This document shows positions 32,060 through 42,849 of a DNA stretch of 64,000 nucleotides, piece by piece. Under the pieces are notes generated by a model. It made no database searches. It was not told the origin of the DNA and saw only the letters and a program-made list of their open reading frames with translations. Within the stretch, counting starts at the first letter, position 1, and every line of letters begins with the position of its first letter. The stretch covers positions 108,811,503 to 108,875,502 of the forward strand of contig OW240912.1 in NCBI GenBank assembly GCA_933207985.1, written 5' to 3'. The DNA is from Pelobates cultripes (taxonomy: Eukaryota > Chordata > Amphibia > Anura > Pelobatidae). The translations under genes were made by a program, and so were the position numbers.

Positions 32060-32930
32060 GAAAACTAAGGACCGCCTTACCCAGACGTTCTTTTGGCCAG
32101 GGATATCAAAAGATTTGCAGACTTACTGCAGGACATGTGATACATGTCAACGAATAGGGAAGAGGGGGGACCACCCTAAGGCTAAATTATGCTCCCTACC
32201 CATAATAGAAGAGCCATTCTACAGAGTGGCCGTAGACCTGATAGGGCCCCTCAGCAAACCCAGCTCCTCCGGAAAGCGCTACATCCTCACGGTGGTGGAC
32301 TATGCCACCAGGCACCCAGAGGCTGTGATGCTCTCCAACATTGAGGAGGAGACGGTAGCAGAGGCCCTAGTCAGGATCTTTTCCATCGTAGGATTCCCTA
32401 GGGAAATCCTGTCAGCACAGTTCACTGCAACTGTAACTCAACAGTTATGGCAGAACTGCGGGGTAAAACCATAAAACCACCCCCAAATCAACGGCCTCTG
32501 TGAACGGTTCAACGGCACGCTTAAGCAAATGCTCACAGCGTTCACAGAGTCCTACGGTCACTGGGAGAAATTCCTACCCCATCTCCTGTTTGCCTACCAT
32601 GAAGTGCTGCAGGCGTCCACCGGGTTCTCCCCCTACGAACTCCTATATGGGAGAAAAGTCCGGGGGCCCCTAGACCTCATATGGGAGCACTGGGAGGGCA
32701 ACACAGGAGAGGAAGGGATCCCAGTCCTACCATACGTGCTGGAGTTCTGGGACCGCTTGCAGGCTCTGACCGAATCAGTTCGGAAGAACCTTCAAGTGGC
32801 CCAGAAACGACAGAAGCGATGGTATGACCGGGGGGCACGAGATAGGACCCCGGAAGTAGGATAAAAGGTATTAGCCCTCAGACCTTTCAAAAAGGACAAG
32901 CTACAGGCAGCTTGGCAAGGGCTATTTAAA
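32060..32930 (+). pseudogene. Gmr1-like integrase, located before RT
   Basis: The HHCC finger is represented by the end TYCRTCDTCQRIGKRG (from 32118). The catalytic core has FYRVAVDLIGPL with the first Asp and YILTVVDYATRHPEA. The second catalytic Asp is missing: ILS is followed directly by AQFTATVTQ at about 32408-32440, apparently a small deletion. A stop at 32472 is followed by NHPQINGLCERFNGTLKQML with the glutamate. The C-terminal part has LPHLLFAYHEVLQASTGFSP and ELLYGRKVRGPLDL, then a stop after TPEVG at about 32863. Integrase upstream of reverse transcriptase is the defining feature of the Gmr1 group. Confidence 0.88.
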
Positions 32931-33099
32931 GTGGTGGAGCGGATTAGCTACACCACCTATATTGTAGTTAAATGTTCAGATGAAAGGAAACCCACTTACG
33001 GCAACAGCTGTACCGTATCCTGGCAGCAGTGCAGGCCAGCATGTGGAAAGAGATTCAAGAAGCGAGACGGTAAAAAAAAGAAAGAGTACCAAAGCGAGA

Positions 33100-34230
33100 C
33101 GGTAAAACTCGCTTCTGTATTGACTACCGGAAACTGAACGACCGGACTATCACAGACGCCTACCCCATGCCACAGATCGACGAATTGCTTGATCGCATGG
33201 CCAGCGGGAACTTCCTAACTACTCTAGACCTGGTATTGGCAGATCCCGCTAGACTCTGCCGCCATCCCTAAGTCGGCATTCGTCACCCCATTCGGGCTAT
33301 ACCAATTTCGGGTTATGCCCTTTGGGATGAAGAATGCCCCGGCTACGTTTCAACGGATGGCAGACCAACTTCTGGGGGGAATGCAGAACTTTGCATGTGC
33401 CTACCTAGATGATATTGCTATCTATAGCGGCACATGGGAGGCTCACCTCACGCACTTGGCTAGGGTATTTGGGAGGTTACAAGAAGTCGGTCTCACCCTA
33501 AAGCCTGAGAAATGCCATGTGGGTACGGCAGAGGTCCAGTACCTAGGGCACAGAGTAGGGTCTGGGAAACAGCGCCCCGAACCAGCTAAAGTAGAGGCCA
33601 TAGCAAATTGGCCCCAGCCCCGCACCAAGATGCAGGTATTGGCCTTTATAGGCACAGCAGGATATTATAGAAAATTCATCCCTGAGTATAGCACCCTGGC
33701 CAAACCCTTCACTGACTTGACCAAAAAGTCCCTACCCAAACAGGTAGCGTGGTCCCCGGAGTGTGCAACAGCGTTCCAGAAACTTAAAACTGCCTTAAGC
33801 GAAGCTCCAGTATTGGCGGCCCCAGACCCTACTAAAACCTTTCTCGTTCATACAGATGCCTCTATGTTTGGGCTGGGAGCCATGCTGAGCCAAGTGGGGG
33901 AAGATGGAATGGAGCACCCGGTGGCATATATCAGTCGCAAGTTATTACCCCGAGAAGTCAGCTATGCCACCGTGGAGAAAGAGTGCCTGGCTCTAGTATG
34001 GGCCCTAAAGAAGCTCCAACCATACCTTTATGGCCGTGCCTTCACCCTACTAACTGACCATAACCCCCTCATTTGGCTCAACTGAGTCTCTGGAGACAAT
34101 CCCCGGTTGCTTCGCTGGAGCTTAGCTTTGCAACCCTACAATTTTACACTACAATATCGCCCAGGCAACAGAATGGCAATGCAGATGGTCTTTCTAACCA
34201 AACCGACTTGGACATATAACTATGTTACCC
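33100..34230 (+). pseudogene. Reverse transcriptase and RNase H of the Gmr1-like element
   Basis: RT starts with FCIDYRKLNDRTITDAYPMP and ASGNFLTTLDL (33110-33235), then is out of frame to 33314. MPFGMKNAPATFQRMADQLL and the catalytic YLDD (33402-33413) follow. RNase H has FLVHTDASMFGLGAML, YATVEKECLALVWAL and LLTDHNPLIWLN. A stop at 34083-34085 interrupts before RLLRWSLALQPYNFTLQYRP. The frame from 33315 to 34085 is open for 256 codons, the longest clean pol piece in the window. Confidence 0.93.
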
Positions 34231-34284
34231 GGACATCCCCAAGCCAACCCGACAGGGTCTAGGCGGGTATGCCGACCCATGAAA

Positions 34285-34298
34285 CTAAGGGGGAGTAT
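34285..34298 (+). promoter_or_regulatory. Polypurine tract
   Basis: ACTAAGGGGGAGTAT lies immediately before the 3' LTR, the expected primer for plus-strand cDNA synthesis. Confidence 0.85.
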
Positions 34299-35281
34299 TG
34301 TGAAGAAAACAGACTGATTTGTGGTGTTTTCTTCCGTATTCGTGACTTTCTGCAAGATTTCCTTTATTTTGAATTTATTGATTTGGTAGTTTAAAACTAC
34401 TGAACACCGACCACCCTCCTGGCTCATTAACTTCAAAAGAACCATCTATTAGGCTGCCATCTTGTTTGCACAAAAGAAGGCAGCGGGACTTGGTCGTCGA
34501 GTGTCTGGAACTAAAATCGGACACTCGACCTCCCGAACCACCGCTGTAACATACGAACGCCTGCTTCCTTTTGTTGCCGAACAGCTAGGAGAGCACCATT
34601 TGGTAGTTTGTTTCCTTCGAACAAGGGGAGCAATCGCTCCTATGAGCCAGGAGGCTCCATTCGTGTGTTTATTCATTTTTAAGCCATTTTCTGAATTGAC
34701 TGACCGCACACACTGAATTCGTGGAACTGTTTTGGGCAGTAGCCTCGTGTGTAGTCGGTAAACTAAGACTTCCACACTTTTTGAGAACCCCGGAACCGAT
34801 CTGGGTGAAATTTGAATATGTTGGTCTCCCAGATTGAGGCTATCGGGGGACATGTAATTTGTGGGGATACCTTGTGTATAAAGGGGTCTTCCAAGTTTTG
34901 GAGAAATTGTGTGCTCTCTGCCTGGAGATAATTGGGTTATTCCTTAACTTATCGCAGTATCTCCCAAGCAGAGAGAGGGAGTGTTTTACTGTTAATCTGT
35001 ACTATGATTGGTTGTTCCTTTTGTTTACTGTGGGAGGTCCTCTTGCAGGATGATTTCCATAAAAGCCAGGGTGGCATCTATAAAACAACATTCCTGTTGT
35101 ACCCTTCATGAAGTCTAGGCTCACGCTTGGGTAACCTTTGATTTGCTGGGGAGAATCGTCTTGGAAGCTGCATTCATCTACACTGTTCCTCTACACCCTA
35201 ACTGCAGCTATAGTCACTTATGCTCAGCTATTGGGAAAGGAATAGAAGAACTCAGTACCATAACGACTGAGGTTCTTAACA
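34299..35281 (+). repeat. 3' LTR of the Gmr1-like element (983 bp)
   Basis: Starts TGTGAAGAAAACAGAC and ends GGTTCTTAACA, followed by CCAAT (35282-35286). TTGTGTATAAAGG at about 34871 is TATA-like. It carries about 230 bp (34454-34680) absent from the 5' LTR, including an inverted pair GAGTGTCTGGA...TCGGACACTC at about 34499-34527. Confidence 0.92.
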
Positions 35282-35329
35282 CCAATCCTGTAAGAAAAGT
35301 ACAACCTGTCTGCAGTTAACGTAGTGGAA

Positions 35330-36250
35330 GGACAATGGAAACGTGAACCCAACTGCCCTCAGTCTCTGCTCCAGGGTCCTCACGACTTATCTATGCCTCT
35401 GTAAAGAAGAAATTGGGAATAATGATGAGGTTGCTGGGGTAGGCCTGGGGCTGGAAGCACAAAATCGGCAAGTGACATGGCTTCTCTGCTGACCAGCTTG
35501 CCCAAAACACCTCAACCTGAAGGAGGACATAAAATCTGTCTCAAGGAAGACTGAGCCTTGTTGAGTGTCATAGAGGGAGGGAGATGTGTTCTTTGAGCTA
35601 GAATATGAAACAGCTGCGGACCATTGGCAAATGGTCCCAGCTCCTTAGTGGCCATGTTCAAAAGCTCTGAGTGAATCCTCAAGAGGGCAGCTCTTTGCCT
35701 CCCTGTGCACAAAGTTGCATTAGTATTTCCCCAGCATACAAATGGGCCCATTCAGGTATAGTGCTCCGGTCCAGCTGGGTTCCTTGTTAAAGATCCATGA
35801 AGTAAAGTACCTAGAATGTCAAGCAGTTTATCCTGGGTGCTCTTTATCCATTTCTCTATCCTCATATGTGGGTCACGTCCTGACTGGGACCTATATATCA
35901 TGACCGCCTGGTCGAATTCCGGCGTGACTGCCATTTTATTTTATTTTCGGGACAAACACGGTCAAATGCGTGAATAAGCTCTCTTTGGAGGACCTTGGAT
36001 CTCTGATTGTCCTGGGATCTAATAGCGGGCAACCCTGAGCATCCAGGAAAAAACCCTAACTGTCCTGCGAATGAGAATACCTGGTGTCATCCTGTGGGAG
36101 GGAGCCTTCCACTAATGACCCCTTAATGTATTTTGACTCACATCTTGCCACCTATCCTCATCACCTGAAATGGAATCGTCTGCGCACTCCTCATCCAGCA
36201 TGTCCAATGGGGGTGGGCGTCCCAGCAGCACAGAAGCCAGGAGAGGGCAT
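35330..36250 (-). pseudogene. DIRS-like gag (ORF1)
   Basis: Minus strand. An acidic N-terminal piece LDMLDEECADDSISGDEDRW (about 36150-36215) is followed after stops by MAVTPEFDQAVMIYRSQSGR and IEKWIKSTQDKLLDILGTLL (35934-35755). A frame change then gives NTNATLCTGRQRAALLRIHS, ELLNMATKELGPF and ALNKAQSSL-like text (35751-35512). From memory this succession is that of the first ORF of vertebrate DIRS elements. It belongs with the RT relics at 28740-29410 on the far side of the Gmr1 insertion. Confidence 0.65.
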
Positions 36251-36370
36251 ACACAATACCAGGCAGTCTGCAAAAACAGGCACCAGAAACATTCAGTTGC
36301 ATACACTGTATATCACCCTCTTTAGATTGTCGATGATATTGTTCAGTGACAATATCACAAAGTACATAAA

Positions 36371-36969
36371 TTAAATAAGCACCTCCATCTTGTGGATGAC
36401 ATTCTTGATATGGTAAGTAGTTTGAATCACCAAGGTATACAGGTAAAGATGCCTTTAATGAATTAGTATTATTAGGAGGATCCACCACTCACAGCCGGTT
36501 GAAACAAGGGGCTCTTATGTGCAAGGGATTGGTATCCTTATTATTCCAGCCAGAAAGGGGGCTCACCCACAGATGCCCACATGGGCACATACATGCAAAT
36601 ACACACATTGACACACAGATATACACCCTGGCATATACATACAGATGCACACTGACACACAGATACACACTGGCACATACACACAAACACACACTGGCAC
36701 ATACACACCACTCACACACAATCTGACATACATTGGAGCCACCTGTCAGTTTCCCTTTTGGGGTCTGGGCTGAGGCTGATGTAGCTGATCACTCCAACTT
36801 CTCCATGCTGCCACTAGTACTGATGTCTCCAGCCTCCTCCTCCCTCCCGCATGGCTATCTTTTTAGTTGGGAGGAAGTGGCAGGATGTTACTTCCTCCCA
36901 GCCTTCAGAAATAATACTCATCGGGTGAGTATTCAGTGCTATGATTGATCTGTGCTGCTAGAGTTTTGA
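36371..36969. repeat. CA-rich minisatellite and flanking spacer
   Basis: At about 36565-36725 loose copies of CACTGGCACATACACACAAA (about 22-30 bp period) form a short array. Both strands give long low-complexity frames (HTHKH, CVCASVC) that are not genes. The rest (36730-36969) is unrecognised. Confidence 0.65.
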
Positions 36970-37020
36970 GTAAAGAAAGTTATGCAAAATATGAAGCCTC
37001 CTGTCATGTAATAAAATTAC
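36970..37020 (+). repeat. Short DIRS terminal fragment
   Basis: GTTATGCAAAATATGAAGCC followed by TCCTGTCATGTAATAAAATT matches the DIRS termini at 19462 and, inverted, 28685-28735. Only about 50 bp are present. Confidence 0.6.
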
Positions 37021-39744
37021 GTCTGACACCAGCGCACAGTGCAGATTTCCTTGCTGCCTAAGTCACATATGCCGGGGGTGCAAATAGACCTCGGCACAAA
37101 ACTGCAGATGGCTCTGAATGGCAGTGTTTCATGTAAAAATATTGCACATACCGATTCCTACAGCTATGACCACTTCTAAAAGCATAAGCAATCATGACCT
37201 TTTAATTTTTACATTTAACTCACATGCAGTTTACTCTATTAATATTATGCAAAGGTGTGGTGGACTGTAATATACACTCAGAAGATTACATATTTTACTG
37301 AAATCAGAATACTATTTTCATAGTGACCACTCCATAGCCAAGTGCACCAAATCTTTACAACATATATAGTTACTGTGAGTATACATGATAACACAGTGAC
37401 GACAATTATGTTATACATTTTATAGTTAAAGGAATATCGTCTATAGAAGAGCTTCAAGCTACCACTCATGCGATGCACCCATCAAAGTCACGCAAACATA
37501 TGCCAGTAAAGTAAAGCTATTAAAAATTCTCAAGTGTGGAGAAATTACATTTAAATGATGCAGAGGAACATTCACGGAAACTTGGATAGTACTGGCACTG
37601 AATTAAACATTAGATTTAAAGCACTTTGAAGCGAAAGCAAAATTTTTCACATTCTTTTAGTCAGCTTCACAATTTAAATACTGCACTTAGACATCCCTTT
37701 TACAAAACAGATTTTCTCGCAATTGTATTTTTAAGCTAAAACCATTACAAACCCCTAGATTTTTTTTGGGGGGGTAATAAAAAAAAATATTGTAAAAGTA
37801 AACAAAAAGCAACAAACTGTTAACACTGAAAAAAAGGAAAATGCTTATAGAGCAGATTAAATGTATAGTACTATCAAGGCGATATGTTGCCCTACTTTAG
37901 GTTGGTGTCCTAGTTTGCTTTTTTGTACAGTAGTGTTAGGATGTTGTAAAGGCCCTCTAAAAATTTTTTTTTTTTTGTGTGTCAGTATGATTTATTTTCT
38001 GCTTTTCCATATTTTGGATTTAGAGTAAAAAATGGGTCGTTGTGAAATGAAATGAAAAAAGCCATATTCTCCTGAGATCGTATTCCTATTTTTTATTTTT
38101 TTTTTGTTCTTGTCTTAATATATTATAGATGGTGTCTTATTTTAAGTTAAATGCGAGGATTGCTTTTTAAAGGCTGAATAATAGTCAAGTAAGTCAATTA
38201 AAACAAGTGTAAGTGTCTTTGGAAATAAGATGAGATTTATATTTAGAGATTAAAAGCTATTTGCAGTCTAATTAAAATTTTAATGAAGTAATTAATTAAT
38301 GTTTTACCTTACAAATAGGGTTAGTATAAGAGAACACTCAAGACAGAAATCGCTCACTTGGAAATGCAGCAGCGTTCAAGACCAGGAGCAATTTAAAATA
38401 TGACTGCTACTTAAGAAAACCAATTATTCTAAACATTAAAAATAACCTTTTTTGAACCATTAAACCAGCTGTGTGTATATATTATACACAGATACGTACA
38501 TATGAATGTGGAAATATATTATATATATTAACACACAAACTGTGTAAACATTAAGACTGAAATATTTGAACAAAGACAAAGCACTTTATGTTGGCAAAAC
38601 TGGTAAGCCCTCACTGCCAATTAAGATGATAGCCTCGAGGGGTAAGTGACAAATTTATTAGTTTCAGTGCTGTTAAATGTTCAACTCTGCTGTAGCTTTG
38701 CTGACTTCTGAACTGTTTCTGTTTGATACATGTACATGATTTTCTTGTATATAAATATTTCATATACTATATGTATGTGACTGCTAGGGACCAAAATATG
38801 GCATCTGACTCCATCCCTGACCCGTCTCCTTGACTGAGATCATCAGAATTGACAATCTCAGCCACTCCAATGCTTTTATATGGAATTATCTCTATATGAA
38901 GGCGGATTGGGGGCGGAGCCAGTGCAGGCGTACCCACCGGCACTGGAAAAAAGGTACCTTTTTAAAGGGGGGCTTGGCAGGGCTGGGGGGTTAACATGTT
39001 TTTTAACACTATAGGATCAGTTATACTTGTTTGTGTTCCTGACTCTATAGTGTTCTTTTAACCAAGTAAACCACCCACTCACCCCATGCCTCAATCACAG
39101 CAGGTACAGAAAGGGTTCTATGTTCTACAGCAAACTAAATCTCTTTTGAAGTGCAAGTAAAAAATTGTGGATGCAGATAATGATCCATGGGTAGCAGAAT
39201 CTTTTAGAGGCATCAATAATTTCTATGGCCAGCAAATTCCTAATTACATCTAATACCATCATTTTTTACACTTAGTTATGCCTTTCAGCATGCTGATTAC
39301 TGAGTACTGAATTGCATTTATGGTACATCTAGAATTAAGCAGTGTTCAGAAAATGTCCTTGTTCACATGACATTTAACAGCAGGAAAACTCATTGAATGT
39401 GTGATGAAAATTACAGGTTATGCTAAACAGTATAACAGTATGACAAAAGCATTTCATGTGTGTGTATCCACACTATTGGATCATAGTTCACTTCTGTGTA
39501 CCCTCAGAAATGAGTAATGAAAAGTGTAGGGGAAGGAAATTGTTTAATTGGCTCAACAGAATTTTCTTGCTGAGTGCAAACATATAAAACAGAAAGAGAA
39601 GATCCTTCTAAAAGAATATTGTATCTGCTGTTTAGAGAAAGGATGGGGTAAATTCTTATTTAGCACAAAGAGGTATGTTCATAGGTGAAATTAAAAAACA
39701 CAACCGTTATCTAATAATTAGCTTAAATTGTTTTTAAAAATTTT
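37021..39744. other. No gene; AT-rich single-copy-looking DNA
   Basis: No coding region or complete transposon seen. Near 38990-39060 ACACTATAGGATCAG and CTGACTCTATAGTGTT pair as in a small T2-like MITE remnant. A GC-rich piece GGGGGCGGAGCCAGTGCAGG lies at 38908. Confidence 0.45.
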
Positions 39745-39990
39745 GGGAATCCCCCCTACCCTTTAGAAGAAACCAAACCCTCCCTGCCTCCATTACTAAT
39801 GACACAGTCTGAGCTAAGCCCAGTAGTGCAGAGCTTAGCTCATTGCCTGAGAAAGGTCAGCTGACACTCTCAGCCAATGAGCTAGCCCCTCCCTTCCAAT
39901 GCTCTAGCTAATGTAGTTTAGTGAGAATCGGCGCATGGTGGAAGCTCCTGTTTAGAAGCAAAGTGTAGTGATAATGGTGCTTGGAGTGTT
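39745..39990. mobile_element. T2-like MITE remnant
   Basis: Shares CAGCTGACACTCTCAGCCAAT and the ending GGAGTGTTCCTTTA with the MITE at 5071-5540 and with 47690-47910. It contains an inverted pair GAGCTAAGC / GCTTAGCTC. Ends are worn and the TTAA sites are not both intact. Confidence 0.5.
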
Positions 39991-42238
39991 CCTTTATTTA
40001 TATGCATGAATGGAGATTAGTATACAATGATTATAGGATTCATCAGCCCAATTATACAAAAAAAAAAAACAAAGTTACCTACATACAATCTAAATCTCTA
40101 TGTACAGTTAAGTAACAGAGGCTTTAGTATGACTGCAATGGGTATTAAAGTGTAAGCTCACCTGCTGCATCAAGACAAACCACCTTACTGCTTTCAGCTT
40201 AAAGACAACATCTCGAATGACACAGAAATGCATTTAATGGGTGAAGGAAATTACAGTTTATGCTAAACAGTACAATACTCTGAATTGGTTAACTGTGTGG
40301 TGTAAAGAACCAGTCCCAGTTAAGAAGTGGAGTGCTCAAAATCAAAATAACTCACCCCCCTTGGAACTCTTGGTAACCAAAGGGGGGATAGAGAGCAATA
40401 GTGAGCTATGTTTCAAACAGGTTGGAGTGAAATGATTGTATAAGGGTTCAGTCACATGGTTCTGAGCCTTAACAGGACCGGCTCAGATCACTCTAGCAGA
40501 CGTGTATTAAGGCAACATGGTTCCTTTAAATGGTAATTCCTCTATTTTCCTTCTGGAAATAACAAAGACCAATATCTAGTGTAGTGGGTCTAGGGATGTG
40601 TGTAGCGCCACTGTAAGTGCCTGTATACACAATATCCATATTGTCACTATAATATTATGAGAAAAGCATTTGCCATGTGTATCCACATCATTGGATCGTT
40701 TCATTTCTGTGAAGCCTCAAAATTGAAAAGTGTCAGGGAAGGAAATTGTCTAACTGAGTCGCTGTATGTGAGCATACAAAACGTTAACACAGTGCTACTT
40801 TATACTTTGTAGATTTCACCCTGGGTAACATGGTTCATCTTCACACATTTAATGAAAACAGATTTAAAGTTGGCACCTCAATCAGACATGTGCCAGTCAG
40901 TGAGTTTTAACTCTGCTTTTTGGTAAATACAACCCTGGGGTGAAACAAAGAATAGGTCTGATCTACTAATATCCAATGTATTATATCAATCAGACCCCAG
41001 CGAGAGAACTCCAAAAAGGAACAGCCTCAACCCTCGATAACTATATATAGTTATATATATTATTAATGCCTTAAAAATATATATATATTTTCACAGCAAA
41101 AATAGTAAAAAAAAAATCATAGCAAAAATTATACAGCCTGTAAACCACTGGGGTGCAGCTAAATAGGGAGACCGGAATCACCGCCTAAAGCATTTCTTGC
41201 TATAGGAAATTTATCGATGGAGGCTGTTCTTTTTGGCGTTCCCCTGCCTGGGTGCGATCAATCAGATACATAAAGAAGGTACCAGTCTTATGGAGTTGAA
41301 ACCTCATGCCACAGCCTCCCTTGCACTGTGTATGCATATTTTATTAAGATTTGTAGACTTTATTAAGAGCTTGAGCCATTCAGCCTGCCATTTTCTGGTC
41401 TAATAACAACCAAGTTTTTATTTGATTACCCATTATTCAGTGATTTGTCATTAAATAAAATATTTACCCCTGTATAATATTGTCATTTCTGTCAATTCAC
41501 TACAAATTAGACCCAAACTTCTAATATCATCTATCCCAAAACATAGTGGTGTTGTGTTATAATGCCTTGAAAATTAACCCCACAAAGAAAAAAAGGGACT
41601 GTTCATGAAAGGATTTCCTGAATTGTATTACATTAAAACCCTTTCAATTTTTATAATGACGATAAAATTTTATAGACAACTCTTACACATTCCAATCTTT
41701 TATATTATGATTACACAATAATGAATACTGTATTATTTTAGTGTAAAAGACTTACCAGAGAAATGAAACGTAAGAATAGCCTACTAGAAAAAGATAGAAA
41801 CGGAAAACCTGCATTTTTTTTTAAATCATATTCTGCATCTTTGTTGAACTGGTGTCCCGAAAGCCAGCCTTTGTGTTAAAATATTAATGCATAATGTCTA
41901 TTTCCAATGCTTTCTTGGCCTACTTTGTTTTTGCTTTATTTTTATCAAGTCAACAATCATATGACTAAACAAAATTTAAGGGAATCTGCCTTCTGTTCTT
42001 CACACCTGCTCCTTTTCTAAATGTATTCAGTGTTTGCCAGTCAATCCATTATTAGCACATCTTTGCGAGATTGCTAAAGCCCAATGGCTTTTTACATTGA
42101 CATATGTGCGTTATTTATAACGAGTCTTTACTCAGAACATTTATATTTACTGGGAAAAATAGAAAATGATTTATATAACCTGACATAGCATTGTGAAATT
42201 CCATTTTTGCTTACTTTGTATATACATAGATAGATAGA
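39991..42238. other. No gene; AT-rich spacer
   Basis: No recognisable coding sequence. GGAAATTACAGTTTATGCTA at about 40247 repeats text near 39408, and two stretches (39390-39560 and 40230-40760) appear to be diverged copies (CATGTGTATCCACA, TTGGATCATAGTTCAC-like, GGAAGGAAATTGT). The part 41800-42190 looks like unique DNA. Confidence 0.4.
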
Positions 42239-42240
42239 TA

Positions 42241-42517
42241 CAGTGAGGGGAAAAAGTATTTGAACCCCTGCTGATTTTGAATGTTTGACAAAGAAATGAT
42301 CAGCCTATAATGGTAGGTGTATTTTAACCGTGAGAGACAGAATAACAAGAATCATTTTATAACTTTTTTGACATAAGCTTTTCTGGATTTTTGTTTTTGT
42401 TATTCTGTCTCTCACTGTTAAAATACACCTACCATTAAAATTATAGACTGATCATTTCTTTGTCAGTTCGCAAACGTTCAAAATCAGTAGGGATCAAATA
42501 CTTTCCCCCCCCCTCAC
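42241..42517. mobile_element. Tc1-derived MITE
   Basis: Begins CAGTGAGGGGAAAAAGTATT after TA (42239-42240) and ends with the inverted form ATACTTTCCCCCCC...CTCAC. The two arms (about 42241-42345 and 42385-42517) are inverted copies including GAAATGATCAG and GGTAGGTGTATTTTAA. These are the ends of the Tc1 family at 4471, joined without a transposase. Confidence 0.88.
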
Positions 42518-42587
42518 GAACGATAGATAGATATATAGATAGATACTCAGATAGATAGAAAGATAAATACTCAGATAGATATATACT

Positions 42588-42627
<40 letters not shown>

Positions 42628-42640
42628 AAGATATACGCAC
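42518..42640. repeat. GATA tetranucleotide microsatellite
   Basis: GATAGATAGATA with interruptions (ACTCAGATAGATA) continues to about 42632. A shorter GATA run also precedes the MITE at 42227-42240, so the MITE sits inside or at the edge of one array. The SIYLSIYL frame on the minus strand is an artefact. Confidence 0.9.
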
Positions 42641-42784
42641 ACACAGAATTAATGATGTAACATAATAATCACTTAAATCTAAAGATATACATGTAGCATG
42701 CATTTCACGTTTTTCCTATTTTTCTAATTTTTTGTTAAGGAGGAAATCGTTATCTCCCCTTGAGTCTTGGCCAGACCCATTTAA

Positions 42785-42838
42785 AGGACCACTATAGGGC
42801 CAGGAAAACATACTAGTTTTCCTAGCACTATAGTGCCC
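42785..42838. mobile_element. Miniature T2-like hairpin, 54 bp
   Basis: AGGACCACTATAGGGCCAGG...CCTAGCACTATAGTGCCC between TTAA at 42781-42784 and TTAA at 42839-42842. The arms pair almost entirely, and it is one of the smallest possible MITE forms of this family. Confidence 0.7.
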
Positions 42839-42849
42839 TTAACACAAGA

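Larger units (their letters stand above)
29561..35281 (+). mobile_element. Gmr1-like Ty3/gypsy retrotransposon, complete but inactive
   Basis: LTRs begin TGTGAAGAAAA and end GGTTCTTAACA, and the element is flanked by CCAAT. Order on the plus strand: 5' LTR 29561-30283, primer site 30286, gag with SCAN-like and CCHC regions, protease, integrase (32060-32930), reverse transcriptase and RNase H (33100-34230), polypurine tract 34285-34298, 3' LTR 34299-35281. Integrase lies before reverse transcriptase, the unusual Ty1/copia-like order known for Gmr1 elements of deuterostomes. Multiple stops, frameshifts and lost catalytic residues show it is dead. Length is 5,721 bp. Confidence 0.93.
28621..36370 (-). 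mobile_element. DIRS-like retroelement, minus strand, split by a Gmr1-like element
   Basis: Reading leftwards on the minus strand: gag at about 36250-35330, start of RT at about 29410-29340, thumb and RNase H at 29310-28850, a remnant of the recombinase C-terminus at 28812-28740, then the terminal text GCAAAATACGAAGCCTCC and GCTAACGGAGTGTACCTATA to 28621. A 5.7 kb Gmr1-like element is inserted between gag and RT with CCAAT on both sides. The YxDD core of RT and most of the recombinase are deleted. DIRS elements replicate through a circular intermediate and insert with a tyrosine recombinase, so no duplication is expected. The gag side end is not precisely located. Confidence 0.75.

Noticed and set aside
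36489..36726. Cysteine/valine-rich and histidine/threonine-rich frames on opposite strands
   Set aside because: Translations of a CA/TG minisatellite.
42441..42644. SIYLSIYL repeat protein on the minus strand
   Set aside because: Translation of the GATA microsatellite.
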